Of a stretch of DNA of 64,000 nt, positions 8,201 to 15,184 are shown piece by piece. This stretch comes from JAFLCL01 sp039809495. Its GTDB lineage: Bacteria > Myxococcota_A > Polyangia > Polyangiales > Sandaracinaceae. Position 1 is the stretch's first letter, and every line of letters starts with the position of its first letter. The translations under genes and the position numbers were made by a program. The notes under the pieces were generated by a model, which saw only the letters and a list, made by a program, of their open reading frames with translations, was not told where the DNA came from and made no database searches. The stretch covers positions 40,936 to 104,935 of the forward strand of contig JBDHVC010000010.1 of the NCBI GenBank assembly GCA_039809495.1, read 5' to 3'.

Positions 8201-9194
8201 TCCCCTCGTCGAAGGCCGCGCGGAGCTCGTCCGCCTCGCGATCGCCGAGGTTCGACTCGCTCGCTCGGCGCACCTCGGCGACGTGCCGCGCGAGGTCGTG
8301 ACCGCTGACGCGCCTGCCCGACGAGTAGAGGAATTGGACGAGATCCTCGTAGAGCCCGCCCGCGTTCGGGTAGCGCTCGCCGCGGCTCGGGTGCATCGCG
8401 CGCGCGACGATCCGCGCGAGGTCCTCGGGGACGTCGGGAGCGACGAGCTGGAGCGGTTGGTGCGCGCCGGAGCGGACGCGCGCGAGGGTGTCGTAGGTCG
8501 AGGGGGCGTCGAACGGGTTGACGCCGGAGAGGCTCTCGTAGAGGACGACGCCGAGGGCGTAGAGGTCGGTCGTGGCGTCGACGTCGGGCGCGCCCACCGC
8601 CTGCTCGGGGCTCATGTAGGCGTACTTGCCCTTGAGGACCCCGGCCTCGGTGTCGTCGGTCATGAACGTCTTGGCCTTGGCGACCCCGAAGTCCGTGAGC
8701 TTGACCTCGCCCTCGACGCTGACGAGGACGTTCTGCGGCGAGACGTCCCGATGCACGATGTGGAGCGGGCGCATGCTCGCGTCGCGCCTGCGGTGGGCGT
8801 AGTCGAGCCCCTTCGCGATCTCGCTCACGATGAAGACGGCGAGCTCTTGGGGGAGCGGCATCCCCAGCCCGCGGCTCCGGCGCAGGAGGGTCGCGAGGTC
8901 ATAGCCGGCCACCCACTCCATCGCGATGAAGTAGGTGTCGTCCGCGCGCCCGAGGTCGAAGACCTGCACGATGTTCGCGTGCGAGAGCGTCACCGCGATC
9001 TTCGCCTCGTTCACGAACATCTCGACGAAGCTCGGGTTCTGGCTGAATTCAGGGAGAATTCGCTTGATGACGAGCGTCTTCTCGAAGCCCTCGACCCCGT
9101 GGGACTTCGCCTTGAACACCTCGGCCATCCCGCCACGAGCCAGGAGCTGGACGAGCTGGTACTTGCCGTAGAGCGTCGGAGCGGGCGAGGTCAT
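5253..9194 (-). CDS. Ser/Thr protein kinase fused to a cyclase-like domain, AAA ATPase and TPR region
   Basis: This very large cytoplasmic signalling protein (1313 aa) starts with a kinase domain: glycine loop ARGGMAEVFKAK, catalytic IVHRDVSPQNVLVS, TDFGVAKA, and YMSPEQAVG. A class-III-cyclase-like fold follows (roughly residues 390-530: LVFGLGEPDGRDAEAAARCAL) without the metal-binding aspartates, so it is probably not a cyclase. A STAND/AAA ATPase with Walker A GEPGSGKTR comes next, and a long TPR-like helical tail completes it. This resembles PknK-type kinases. It is the last gene of the nrdR-rib run, 77-125 nt after ribBA. The ATG at 9194 gives MTSPAPTLYGKYQ; an in-frame ATG at 9242 would add 16 residues. 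Substrates are unknown. Confidence 0.88.
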   Translation of the reverse strand: MTSPAPTLYGKYQLVQLLARGGMAEVFKAKSHGVEGFEKTLVIKRILPEFSQNPSFVEMFVNEAKIAVTLSHANIVQVFDLGRADDTYFIAMEWVAGYDLATLLRRSRGLGMPLPQELAVFIVSEIAKGLDYAHRRRDASMRPLHIVHRDVSPQNVLVSVEGEVKLTDFGVAKAKTFMTDDTEAGVLKGKYAYMSPEQAVGAPDVDATTDLYALGVVLYESLSGVNPFDAPSTYDTLARVRSGAHQPLQLVAPDVPEDLARIVARAMHPSRGERYPNAGGLYEDLVQFLYSSGRRVSGHDLARHVAEVRRASESNLGDREADELRAAFDEGSRARAPTPADVPAGRRSGRHRTGVLRPAHELVDGTLVVVRAAGASGLAKKPETRALLQRFDGRLVEDDRLDRVNEIALVFGLGEPDGRDAEAAARCALRLMLRLAEASVAYGQPTAGIDARRILVSTDGAPVRDDGFASLLEGALELARRAEPGQICVTATVRRALQSRFSTLPLSDDPEGPHLLEAELNPLDAAGKFVGRRDALRRIGEVFALANRGKLQVLALSGEPGSGKTRLLSETRRRLRAGGHDVAFYVVTCQRHGKAVDLSAISDLLRTILGIEELDPPEEVRDKVLRARELGLTMPEVGALGVLLGATDAANETEALGRLIRPAVVRVALKLASERLVAFCFDNAEAMDAESVAILDTLVRESRGARLVLLLAHRPELEPPWRGDSRSTPITIDPLSDDDVARLVATRLAAEEVPVELLGEVTAKSGGNPLYVEEYLKALGDSGAIEVREGHVFVHAEIARSGVPRSLRGLVASRLARLSAADRHLLRIGAVSAGRFTIELLARVLGEPVADVASAVARLEREELLARPTPSELVIAHELVAEVLREGLTLELRREIHAGIAGALEALYPQRIDEIADRLAFHHREAGDRGRAVELLIRAADRAAGEHPRAALGHLEQAIELEATAARRDVDRLLDMYERYGVVALNGRFLVEGAARLKTGIDLAESLGRDADLARLALSRGRILVQAYEVEEGLQWVARAEDVARAISDQSIERDAILARAEAEGRRGDRTTAIQLFDRALALSIATHDRNRELRCLTSLALAHATEGDQRAGLARITEARTILATMPNKSIEAELHTLESLVCFFSKDYDRGIVAATRALELAKEFQLPYHAAVSAHNIGDSYTRVGDFKRAFSSLRYSYDVARENGIEHVQYANLRVLGYIDAIRFASDEGRQHVVDAIAYADRRHAVWESLQGRVMLASIDHAWGALEQAREGLREALRLAVDFGYGPYAEQIHESLAALERGEAIPLIG

Positions 9195-9319
9195 CGGGCG
9201 ATCGACGTCGGCTGGCCGAGCGCCCCGCGTCGATCCCTCCATCGTAACCGGAACGCCCCGGAGGAGCGCTGGAAATCGGCGCTCCGCGCCGCGCGATCCG
9301 CGCCCCGCGAGGCGGCCCG

Positions 9320-10504
9320 TCAGGCGGGCTCGAGCAGCTCGATCTGCTCGATGATCTCGAGGCCGAAGCCGTCGAGCCCCGCGAGCCGTCGGGGGCGGTT
9401 GACGAGCAGGCGCAGCTTCGAGAGCCCGACGCCGCGGAGGATCTGCGCGCCCACGCCGTACTCGCGCAGCACCTCGCCCGCCTCTGGGGGCTTCGAGGCG
9501 ATCTCGAGGCCGAGGTGCATGGCGAGATCCTCGTGGAGCGAGGTCGCGCGCGGGAAGAGGACGACGACGCCGCGGCCCTCGGCCTCGATGCGCGCGATGG
9601 CGTCGTCGAGGAGCCCGCGCCGCCCCACCCGAACGCCGAGCACGTCCCCGATCACGCTCCCCGTGTGCATCCGGACGAGTGGCGGGGTCGGGCCCGACGA
9701 CGGCGAGACGTCGCCGAGGATGCACGCGAGATACTCGCGCTCGCCCGCCGCGAAGACCTTGAGCGTCCAGCGCGCGCCGCTCGGGAAGACGATCGGGCCC
9801 CCCGCGCGCTCGACGACGAGGTTCTCGTGCTCGAGCCGGTACTGGATCAGGTCCGCGATCGAGAGGATGCGCAGCCCATGGCGCGCTCCGAACGCGACGA
9901 GCTCGGGCATCCGCGCCATCGTCCCGTCGTCGTTCATGATCTCGCAGATGAGGCCCGCTGGGGTGAGCCCCGCGAGGCGCGCGAGGTCGACGGAGCCCTC
10001 GGTGTGGCCGCTCCTCTGGAGGACGCCGCCCGGCCGCGCTCGCAAGGGGAAGATGTGGCCCGGGCTGACGATGTCCTCGGCCCTCGTCTCGGGCGCCACC
10101 GCGACGCGCACCGTGTGCGCCCGATCCTGCGCGGAGATCCCCGTCGAGACGCCGTGCCTCGCCTCGATCGAGACCGTGAACGCCGTCGAGCGCGTCGAGC
10201 GGTTCTCGTCGACCATCATCGGCAGATCGAGCTCGCGGACGCGCTCCTCCGTGAGGCTCAGGCACACGAGGCCGCGCGCGTGCCGCACCATGAAGTTCAC
10301 GGCCTCGGCGCTCGCCTTCTCGGCGGCCATGACGAGGTCGCCCTCGTTCTCGCGGTCCTCGTCGTCGACGAGGATCACCATCTTCCCCGCGCGGATGTCC
10401 TCGAACGCGCGCAGCACGTTCTCGATGACCTTGGCGCGATGGCCCGCGGCGTCGCGCGCCTCGTGCGCTCGATCGCTCGCTCTCTCGTTGACCTCGTTCG
10501 ACAT
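9320..10504 (-). CDS. ribBA: 3,4-dihydroxy-2-butanone 4-phosphate synthase with a degenerate GTP cyclohydrolase II domain
   Basis: The N-terminal half (about residues 20-230 of 394) is an intact RibB that makes the four-carbon riboflavin precursor from ribulose 5-phosphate. It shows VDDEDRENEGD, TGISAQDRA, SGHTEGSVDLARLAGL and CEIMNDDGTMAR. The C-terminal half has the RibA fold (RMHTGSVIGDVLG, EAEGRGVVVLF), but the three zinc cysteines of the usual HSECLTGD and RCDCG motifs are all replaced. The catalytic RQEGRGIGL stretch reads PRATSLHED, and the segment with the later catalytic Asp/Arg is shortened. It is therefore unlikely to open GTP. There is no frameshift: the domain aligns from end to end. 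It lies 59 nt downstream of ribE. Confidence 0.9.
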   Translation of the reverse strand: MSNEVNERASDRAHEARDAAGHRAKVIENVLRAFEDIRAGKMVILVDDEDRENEGDLVMAAEKASAEAVNFMVRHARGLVCLSLTEERVRELDLPMMVDENRSTRSTAFTVSIEARHGVSTGISAQDRAHTVRVAVAPETRAEDIVSPGHIFPLRARPGGVLQRSGHTEGSVDLARLAGLTPAGLICEIMNDDGTMARMPELVAFGARHGLRILSIADLIQYRLEHENLVVERAGGPIVFPSGARWTLKVFAAGEREYLACILGDVSPSSGPTPPLVRMHTGSVIGDVLGVRVGRRGLLDDAIARIEAEGRGVVVLFPRATSLHEDLAMHLGLEIASKPPEAGEVLREYGVGAQILRGVGLSKLRLLVNRPRRLAGLDGFGLEIIEQIELLEPA

Positions 10505-10563
10505 GCTCTCTCTCGGCGTGCGCCGTCGTGATGGGATCGGTGTTCGCTAAGGCTCCACGAGCC

Positions 10564-11226
10564 TCACGTGAAGCCGGCGCGCTCGAGCAGATCGAGGGTC
10601 GTGCCCCGGCCCGGCTCCGCGCTCGGGAGGACGCCGTCGACGCCGGGGCGACCGAGCAGGCGGGCCACGTACTTCGCGAGGAGGTCCACCTCGAGGTTCA
10701 CCTCCGCGCCCGGCGCGCGCTCCTCGAGGAGCGTCTCCTTCCGCGTGACCGGGACGAGCACGACGTCGAAGCGCGTCCCGCTCGCGCCGTTCACGGTGAG
10801 GCTCGTTCCATCGACGGTGATCGATCCCTTCGGCGCGAGGAAGGGCGCGAGGTGGCTCGGCGCCTCGAAGACCACCGCGAGCGCGTCGCCGAGCGGCGTC
10901 GCCTCGACGACGCGCCCGATCCCGTCGACGTGCCCGCTCACGAGGTGGCCACCGACGCGCGCGCCGAGGGCGAGGGCGCGCTCGAGGTGGACGCGCGCTC
11001 CGATCGAGAGCCTCCCGAGCGTCGTCCTCGAGAGCGTCTCGTGGCTCGCGTCGACCTCGAACGATCGGCTCGTGTGCCTCGTGAGCGAGAGGCACACCCC
11101 GTTCACCGCGATCGACTCCCCGAGCTGGTAGTCGCGGAGCTCGCACGCGATCTCGAGCTTCGCGTCGAGCCCGCGGCGCTCGAGGCGCGTGACCGTGCCG
11201 ATCCCTTCGACGAGTCCCGTGAACAT
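10564..11226 (-). CDS. ribE: Riboflavin synthase, alpha subunit
   Basis: The enzyme dismutates two 6,7-dimethyl-8-ribityllumazine molecules to riboflavin and the pyrimidinedione precursor. The 220-aa protein has the two lumazine-binding barrel repeats. The first starts MFTGLVEGIGTV and contains NGVCLSLTRH and VDASHETLSRTTLG. The second starts GARVGGHLVSGHVDGIG and contains DGTSLTVNGA. Length and motifs are typical. It follows ribD by 10 nt and precedes ribBA. Lumazine synthase (ribH), which supplies its substrate, is not in the window. Confidence 0.96.
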   Translation of the reverse strand: MFTGLVEGIGTVTRLERRGLDAKLEIACELRDYQLGESIAVNGVCLSLTRHTSRSFEVDASHETLSRTTLGRLSIGARVHLERALALGARVGGHLVSGHVDGIGRVVEATPLGDALAVVFEAPSHLAPFLAPKGSITVDGTSLTVNGASGTRFDVVLVPVTRKETLLEERAPGAEVNLEVDLLAKYVARLLGRPGVDGVLPSAEPGRGTTLDLLERAGFT

Positions 11227-11236
11227 CTGCGCTCCG

Positions 11237-12343
11237 TCAGCTCGCGGGCGCGCGGACGCGCCCGCGCACGAGCATGTCCGGTCCGTGCCGAGACGCCACC
11301 GGTCGTTCGAGGCGGATCGCGTGGGCGAGCGCGAGCGGCGGGTGCGCGCGGCTCGCGAGGCCCGGCGCCTGGGCGTCGCCGAGGATGACGGGCGCGACGA
11401 AGATCGCCGCGCGATCGACGAGGCCCGCGTCGAGGAGCGCGCCCGCGAGCCGCGCTCCGCCCTCGACGAGGAGGCGGGCGACCCCGCGCGCGGCGAGCGT
11501 CGCGAGCAGGGCGGCGAGCGCGACGCCGCCCGCCTCGTCGCGCGGCACCTCGATCAAGCTCACCCCGGCCGAGCGGAGCGCGTGGACGCGCTCGGGGGCC
11601 GCGCCAGGGCCGTGCGCGATCCACGTCGGCCGCGAGCGCGCCGTGCGGACGAGGTGCGCCTCGAGCGGGAGGCGGAGCGTTGTGTCCACGACGATACGTA
11701 TCGGGACCTGCGATCGCAGGGCCTCGGGCGCGAGGCGCGTGTCGAGCCGGGGATCATCGGTGATCACCGTCCCGACGCCGACGAGGACCGCGTCCGCGTA
11801 CGCGCGCAGGCGGTGGGCCTCGATCCGGGCCGTCTCGCTCGTGATCCACTTCGAGTCGCCGGTGCGGGTCGCGATGCGCCCATCGAGCGTGACGGCGCTC
11901 TTCAGCTCGACGAGCGGCCGACCCAGCGCGGCCACGGTGGCCTGGTCGGCGAGGAGCTCGCTCGCCTCGTCCGCGAGCAGCGCCGGCTCGAACGCGATCC
12001 CATGCGCTCGCGCGAGCGCCGCGAGCGGATCATCCTCGAGCCCGATCCGCGGACACCCGCGGACGATCCGCGCGGGCGCGGCCTCGACGAGCGCGGCGAA
12101 CGCCTCCGGCGCCGGATCACCCGTGAGGTAGAGGGTCGCCCCTCTCGAGTCGCCCGCGATACGCAGCGCCTCGACGGCGCCCGAGCGCGAGGCGTCGTCC
12201 GAGGCCTCGCCGAGGACGCGGTCCTCACGCACGACGAGCATCGCCCCATACGCCCTCGCGATCGGCGCGGGGCGCGGGCCGTCGTGAGGGGCCGCCAGCT
12301 CGAGCGCGCGGCGCATGAAGCGCTCGTCGCGCTCGCTCGTCAT
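11237..12343 (-). CDS. ribD: RibD-type reductase with a degenerate deaminase domain
   Basis: This 368-aa protein has the two-domain layout of bifunctional RibD. The reductase half (about 141-365) is intact: VELKSAVTLDGRIATRTGDS, WITSETARIEAHRLRAYADA, VGTVITDDPRLDTR and LLVEGGARLAGALLDAGLVD. The deaminase half is shortened and lacks the zinc site. The usual PHAEVHAL reads RSGAVEAL (residues 53-60), and the TLEPCSHHGRTPPC region reads TGDPAPEAFAAL, so the zinc His and both Cys are gone. Its ATG overlaps the nrdR stop (ATGA). Plant PyrR is a known analogue with an inactive deaminase half. Probably a reductase only. Confidence 0.9.
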   Translation of the reverse strand: MTSERDERFMRRALELAAPHDGPRPAPIARAYGAMLVVREDRVLGEASDDASRSGAVEALRIAGDSRGATLYLTGDPAPEAFAALVEAAPARIVRGCPRIGLEDDPLAALARAHGIAFEPALLADEASELLADQATVAALGRPLVELKSAVTLDGRIATRTGDSKWITSETARIEAHRLRAYADAVLVGVGTVITDDPRLDTRLAPEALRSQVPIRIVVDTTLRLPLEAHLVRTARSRPTWIAHGPGAAPERVHALRSAGVSLIEVPRDEAGGVALAALLATLAARGVARLLVEGGARLAGALLDAGLVDRAAIFVAPVILGDAQAPGLASRAHPPLALAHAIRLERPVASRHGPDMLVRGRVRAPAS

Positions 12344-12942
12344 CCCGGATCCTCGAGGAGCAGCGTGCTCGCGCGCTCTTCGGTGGGCTCGTCGCGCCCG
12401 CCGGGCTCGTCGTCGGTGAGCAGGAGCTCGTCGGAGGAGCGGTGGGCGAGCGCCGCGCGCGCGGAGCGGAGCGCGCTCGCGCCCGCCGCGTCTCGTGGCA
12501 GCAGGTGGGAGAGCTCGGCGAGGAATTCGTTCGTGTCCTCGAACTGGCGGTAGACGCTCGCGAACCGGACGTAGGCGACGTGATCGAGGGCGCGCAGCGC
12601 CTCCATCACCCGCTCGCCGACGATGGCCGAGCTGACCTCCTTGTCGCCGGTCTCGACGAGGACGCGCTCGAGCTCGTCCACGAGGCGCTCGAGCGCCTCC
12701 GCCGAGACGGGCCGCTTGACGCACGCGTGATGCAGGCCGCTCAGCACCTTGGCGCGATCGAAGGGCTCCCTTCGACCGTCTCGCTTCACGACCAGCGGCA
12801 GCACCTGCTCGACGCGCTCGTAGGTCGTGTACCTTCGCTGACACCGCTCACACTCGCGACGTCGGCGCGTGACCTCGCCCCCTTGCGAGAGGCGCGAGTC
12901 GATGACCTTGTTGTCGAGGGTGCCGCAGAAAGGGCACTTCAT
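12340..12942 (-). CDS. nrdR: Transcriptional repressor NrdR with a C-terminal extension
   Basis: NrdR represses ribonucleotide reductase genes in response to bound ATP/dATP. The first ~150 residues are standard: a zinc ribbon (MKCPFCGTLDNKVIDSR ... CERCQRRYTTYERVE) and an ATP-cone (VVKRDGRREPFDRAKV to VYRQFEDTNEFLAEL). About 45 extra residues follow, rich in Ala, Ser, Glu and Asp, bringing it to 200 aa. nrdR beside ribD is a widespread arrangement, and here they overlap by four bases. No clear NrdR box (ACAC-N-ATAT-type) is visible in its own upstream region. Confidence 0.95.
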   Translation of the reverse strand: MKCPFCGTLDNKVIDSRLSQGGEVTRRRRECERCQRRYTTYERVEQVLPLVVKRDGRREPFDRAKVLSGLHHACVKRPVSAEALERLVDELERVLVETGDKEVSSAIVGERVMEALRALDHVAYVRFASVYRQFEDTNEFLAELSHLLPRDAAGASALRSARAALAHRSSDELLLTDDEPGGRDEPTEERASTLLLEDPG

Positions 12943-12982
12943 GAAGATCCCAAGCTACCCGACGGGCGGCGCCGCGCAAGCG

Positions 12983-13033
12983 CTCACAGCGCGAATCACA
13001 GCACGAATTCGTTGACCTGATTCGCGCTGTGAG
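12983..13033. terminator. 16-bp perfect inverted repeat between the RNA methyltransferase and nrdR
   Basis: CTCACAGCGCGAATCA (12983-12998) is exactly repeated in inverse at 13018-13033, around a 19-nt loop that itself contains the palindrome CGAATTCG. It lies just after the methyltransferase stop and 41 nt before nrdR. A terminator without a T-run, or an operator, are both possible. Confidence 0.55.
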
Positions 13034-13041
13034 GCGCGTTG

Positions 13042-14364
13042 TCAGCGCGCCTCACGGCGGAGGAAGCGCGCGACGAGCTCCACGTGGAGGGTGTCGGGGA
13101 AGAGATCCACGATGGTGAGGTGATCGAGCTCGAAGCGGGCGGCGAGCTTCCCGGCGTCACGCGCGAAGCTCTCGAGGCCGCAGGAGACGTAGACGATCCG
13201 CTCGGGGCCGAGCTCGACGAGGAGCGGCGCGAGCTCGGCGGCGCCCGAGCGCGGGGGATCGAGCACGACGAGGGAAGGGCGGGACCGACGGCGGCGCGCG
13301 ACGTCGGCGGTGAGGGCGCCGAGCGCCTCGCTCGCGCTCGTGCATCGGACATCCGCGCCGAGCGCGTGCGCCTCGAGGTTGATCCGGAGCGCTCGCGCGG
13401 CGTCCGGGTCGAGCTCGACGGCGACGAGGTCGCGCGCGCGCGCCGCCAGGCTGAGCGTGAAGTGTCCGTGCCCTGCGTGGAGCTCGATCGCGTCGACGCC
13501 CTCCGGCGCGCCCAAGGCGAGGACGCGACGCCCGAGCGCGTCGGTGGCGCTCGCGTGGCCTTGGCGGAAGCTCCCGATCGTCGCCTCGAGCGCCCTCCCA
13601 TCGACGTCGCGCGAGCGCTCGACGGCGTCGCCGAGCCGGGTGGCGACGCTGGCGCCGCCGACGCGGACGCTCGCTCCACGCAAGGCTCCGTCGGCGATGA
13701 GCCGCTCGAGCACGTCGTGGAGGGCGCGGGGCTGCGGGGCCTCGGAGTCGAGCGCGACGACGACGCGCTCGAGGTCGGGCTCGAGGCCCACTCGGAGCTC
13801 GCCCGTCCCCTCGAGGAGCGGCGCGAGCGCGGCGCTCACGACGCCTCGCGCGCGCTCGAGCGGCGGCGCGAGCACCTCGCAGCGCTCGGGGGGCACGATC
13901 GCGTGGGAGCTCGCGGCGCGGTAGCCGATCGCGGCCGCGCTCGCGCCCTCGCGCCGCTCCCAGGCGAGCCGCGCCCGCACGCGGTACGCGCTCGAAGGCG
14001 CGGGAGCCACGCGCTCGATGGGCGGCGCGGAGACGTGGCAGCGCGCGAGCGCGTCGCGCAGCCATCCCTCCTTGATCGCGAGCTGCGCGTCGCGCGTGAG
14101 GTGCGCCATCGGGCAGCCGCCGCAGCGCTCGACGACCGTGCACGCTGGGGCGCGTCGGTCCGCGCTCGGCGCGAGGACCTCGAGGAGCGGCGCGGTGAGC
14201 GTGCCGCGGCGTCGGGTGCTCGGCCCGACCCGGATGCGCTCCCCAGGGAGCGCGCCGCGGACCCGGATCGGCGCGCCCTCGCCTTCGGCGACGCCCTCAC
14301 CCGTCGACGCGAGGCGCGTGACGGCGAGCTCGCGAGGGCTACGAGGGGGCTTCGGCTCGCTCAT
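13042..14364 (-). CDS. TRAM-domain 23S rRNA/tRNA m5U methyltransferase, RlmD/TrmA family
   Basis: Family members methylate C5 of uridine in 23S rRNA or tRNA using S-adenosylmethionine. The 440-aa protein has an N-terminal TRAM-like barrel (VTRLASTGEGVAEGEG ... GALPGERIRV) and an iron-sulfur motif C-x5-C-x2-C (CTVVERCGGC) with a later cysteine in PPERCEVL. The Rossmann methyltransferase domain contains IELHAGHGHFTLSLA, DPPRSG and the catalytic cysteine in VYVSCG. The glutamine of the usual QVN motif is present (FRQGHA). The cluster supports an RlmD-like enzyme; the exact base is not determinable. It overlaps no neighbour. Confidence 0.88.
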   Translation of the reverse strand: MSEPKPPRSPRELAVTRLASTGEGVAEGEGAPIRVRGALPGERIRVGPSTRRRGTLTAPLLEVLAPSADRRAPACTVVERCGGCPMAHLTRDAQLAIKEGWLRDALARCHVSAPPIERVAPAPSSAYRVRARLAWERREGASAAAIGYRAASSHAIVPPERCEVLAPPLERARGVVSAALAPLLEGTGELRVGLEPDLERVVVALDSEAPQPRALHDVLERLIADGALRGASVRVGGASVATRLGDAVERSRDVDGRALEATIGSFRQGHASATDALGRRVLALGAPEGVDAIELHAGHGHFTLSLAARARDLVAVELDPDAARALRINLEAHALGADVRCTSASEALGALTADVARRRRSRPSLVVLDPPRSGAAELAPLLVELGPERIVYVSCGLESFARDAGKLAARFELDHLTIVDLFPDTLHVELVARFLRREAR

Positions 14365-14397
14365 CGGGATCTCGACGCTCCGAGCGTGACCCCGGGA

Positions 14398-15060
14398 TCA
14401 GGGGAAGTCCTGAGCGGGGGCGCCGCGCTGGTAGAAGAAGCGGAAGAAGCCGGAGAGCCGCGCGCGGCGCGTCGAGGGAGCGTCCGTGGAGGCGAATTCG
14501 ACGTCGAGCAATTCGGCGGAGATCTCGGTGTTCTCGCGATCGAGATCGGGGGCGTAGAGGGCGTGGAACAGGATCGCGCCGCGCTCGGCGTGGAGGATGC
14601 CTGGGAGCCGCCAGAACTCGGCTGGGTATCCGGCGTCACAGCTCTCGCCCGCGTAGAAGGTCACGTCGACGAGCGGCCGCTCGCGGTGTCGATCGATCTG
14701 GGTGAGCGGGATGGGCTCCTCGAGGTGCGAGCGCACGAGCTCGTTCACGTCGTTGACGGTGACGAGGATCCCGTCGCTGAAGCTCTCGCGATAGGATCCG
14801 CGCTGGACACGGATCGTGGCGATCGGCGCGTTCTCGCCGTCGACCGCGCCCAGCGTCCGCACGTAGGACGCGACGAAGAAGCTCGGGCGCAGGTCGTAGT
14901 CGGTGACCTCGACGCCGCAGTCGTGGAGCGAGAGCGAGCCCGTGATCGAGCCCGAGCCGGTGCCCACCGAGCACGAGCCGACGAGCGCGAGGCTCGCGCC
15001 GAGGGCGAGCATCGATCCGATCCATCGTGGCGAGGCGGGCGGCTCCGGCGCGGGCGGCAT
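14398..15060 (-). CDS. Lipoprotein of unknown function
   Basis: This 220-aa protein has a hydrophobic signal (WIGSMLALGASLALVGSC) whose cysteine is a plausible lipidation site. It is followed by a compact, mostly beta domain with two further cysteines (LHDCGVEV and AGESCDAG) that could form a disulfide. It contains no family motif I recognise. It is co-directional with mnmA upstream (124-nt gap) and the RNA methyltransferase downstream (33-nt gap), and a role linked to either is not evident. The location after processing is predicted to be periplasmic or outer membrane. Confidence 0.75.
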   Translation of the reverse strand: MPPAPEPPASPRWIGSMLALGASLALVGSCSVGTGSGSITGSLSLHDCGVEVTDYDLRPSFFVASYVRTLGAVDGENAPIATIRVQRGSYRESFSDGILVTVNDVNELVRSHLEEPIPLTQIDRHRERPLVDVTFYAGESCDAGYPAEFWRLPGILHAERGAILFHALYAPDLDRENTEISAELLDVEFASTDAPSTRRARLSGFFRFFYQRGAPAQDFP

Positions 15061-15184
15061 CGGCCCATCCTACCAGGACGCGGAGAGACGCCCATCGCGG
15101 AGCGCGCTCGCGCGGGGGCTCGATCCACCGGCGCCCGCGACCCGCTCGAGTCGGCGTCGCCTCTCAGCGTCCTCGCCTCGCCGA

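Noticed and set aside
6810..10550. 1246-codon open frame on the plus strand opposite the kinase and ribBA
   Set aside because: The minus-strand proteins have clear catalytic motifs throughout; the plus-strand translation is repetitive Arg/Glu/Asp with no family signal.
9320..12343. Frameshifts or sequencing errors as the cause of the degenerate RibD and RibBA domains
   Set aside because: Both domains align continuously in one frame before, through and after the lost motifs, so substitutions and small deletions explain them better than a frameshift.
12943..13041. FMN (RFN) riboswitch upstream of the rib genes
   Set aside because: None of the conserved RFN helices or loop sequences is visible upstream of nrdR or ribD.
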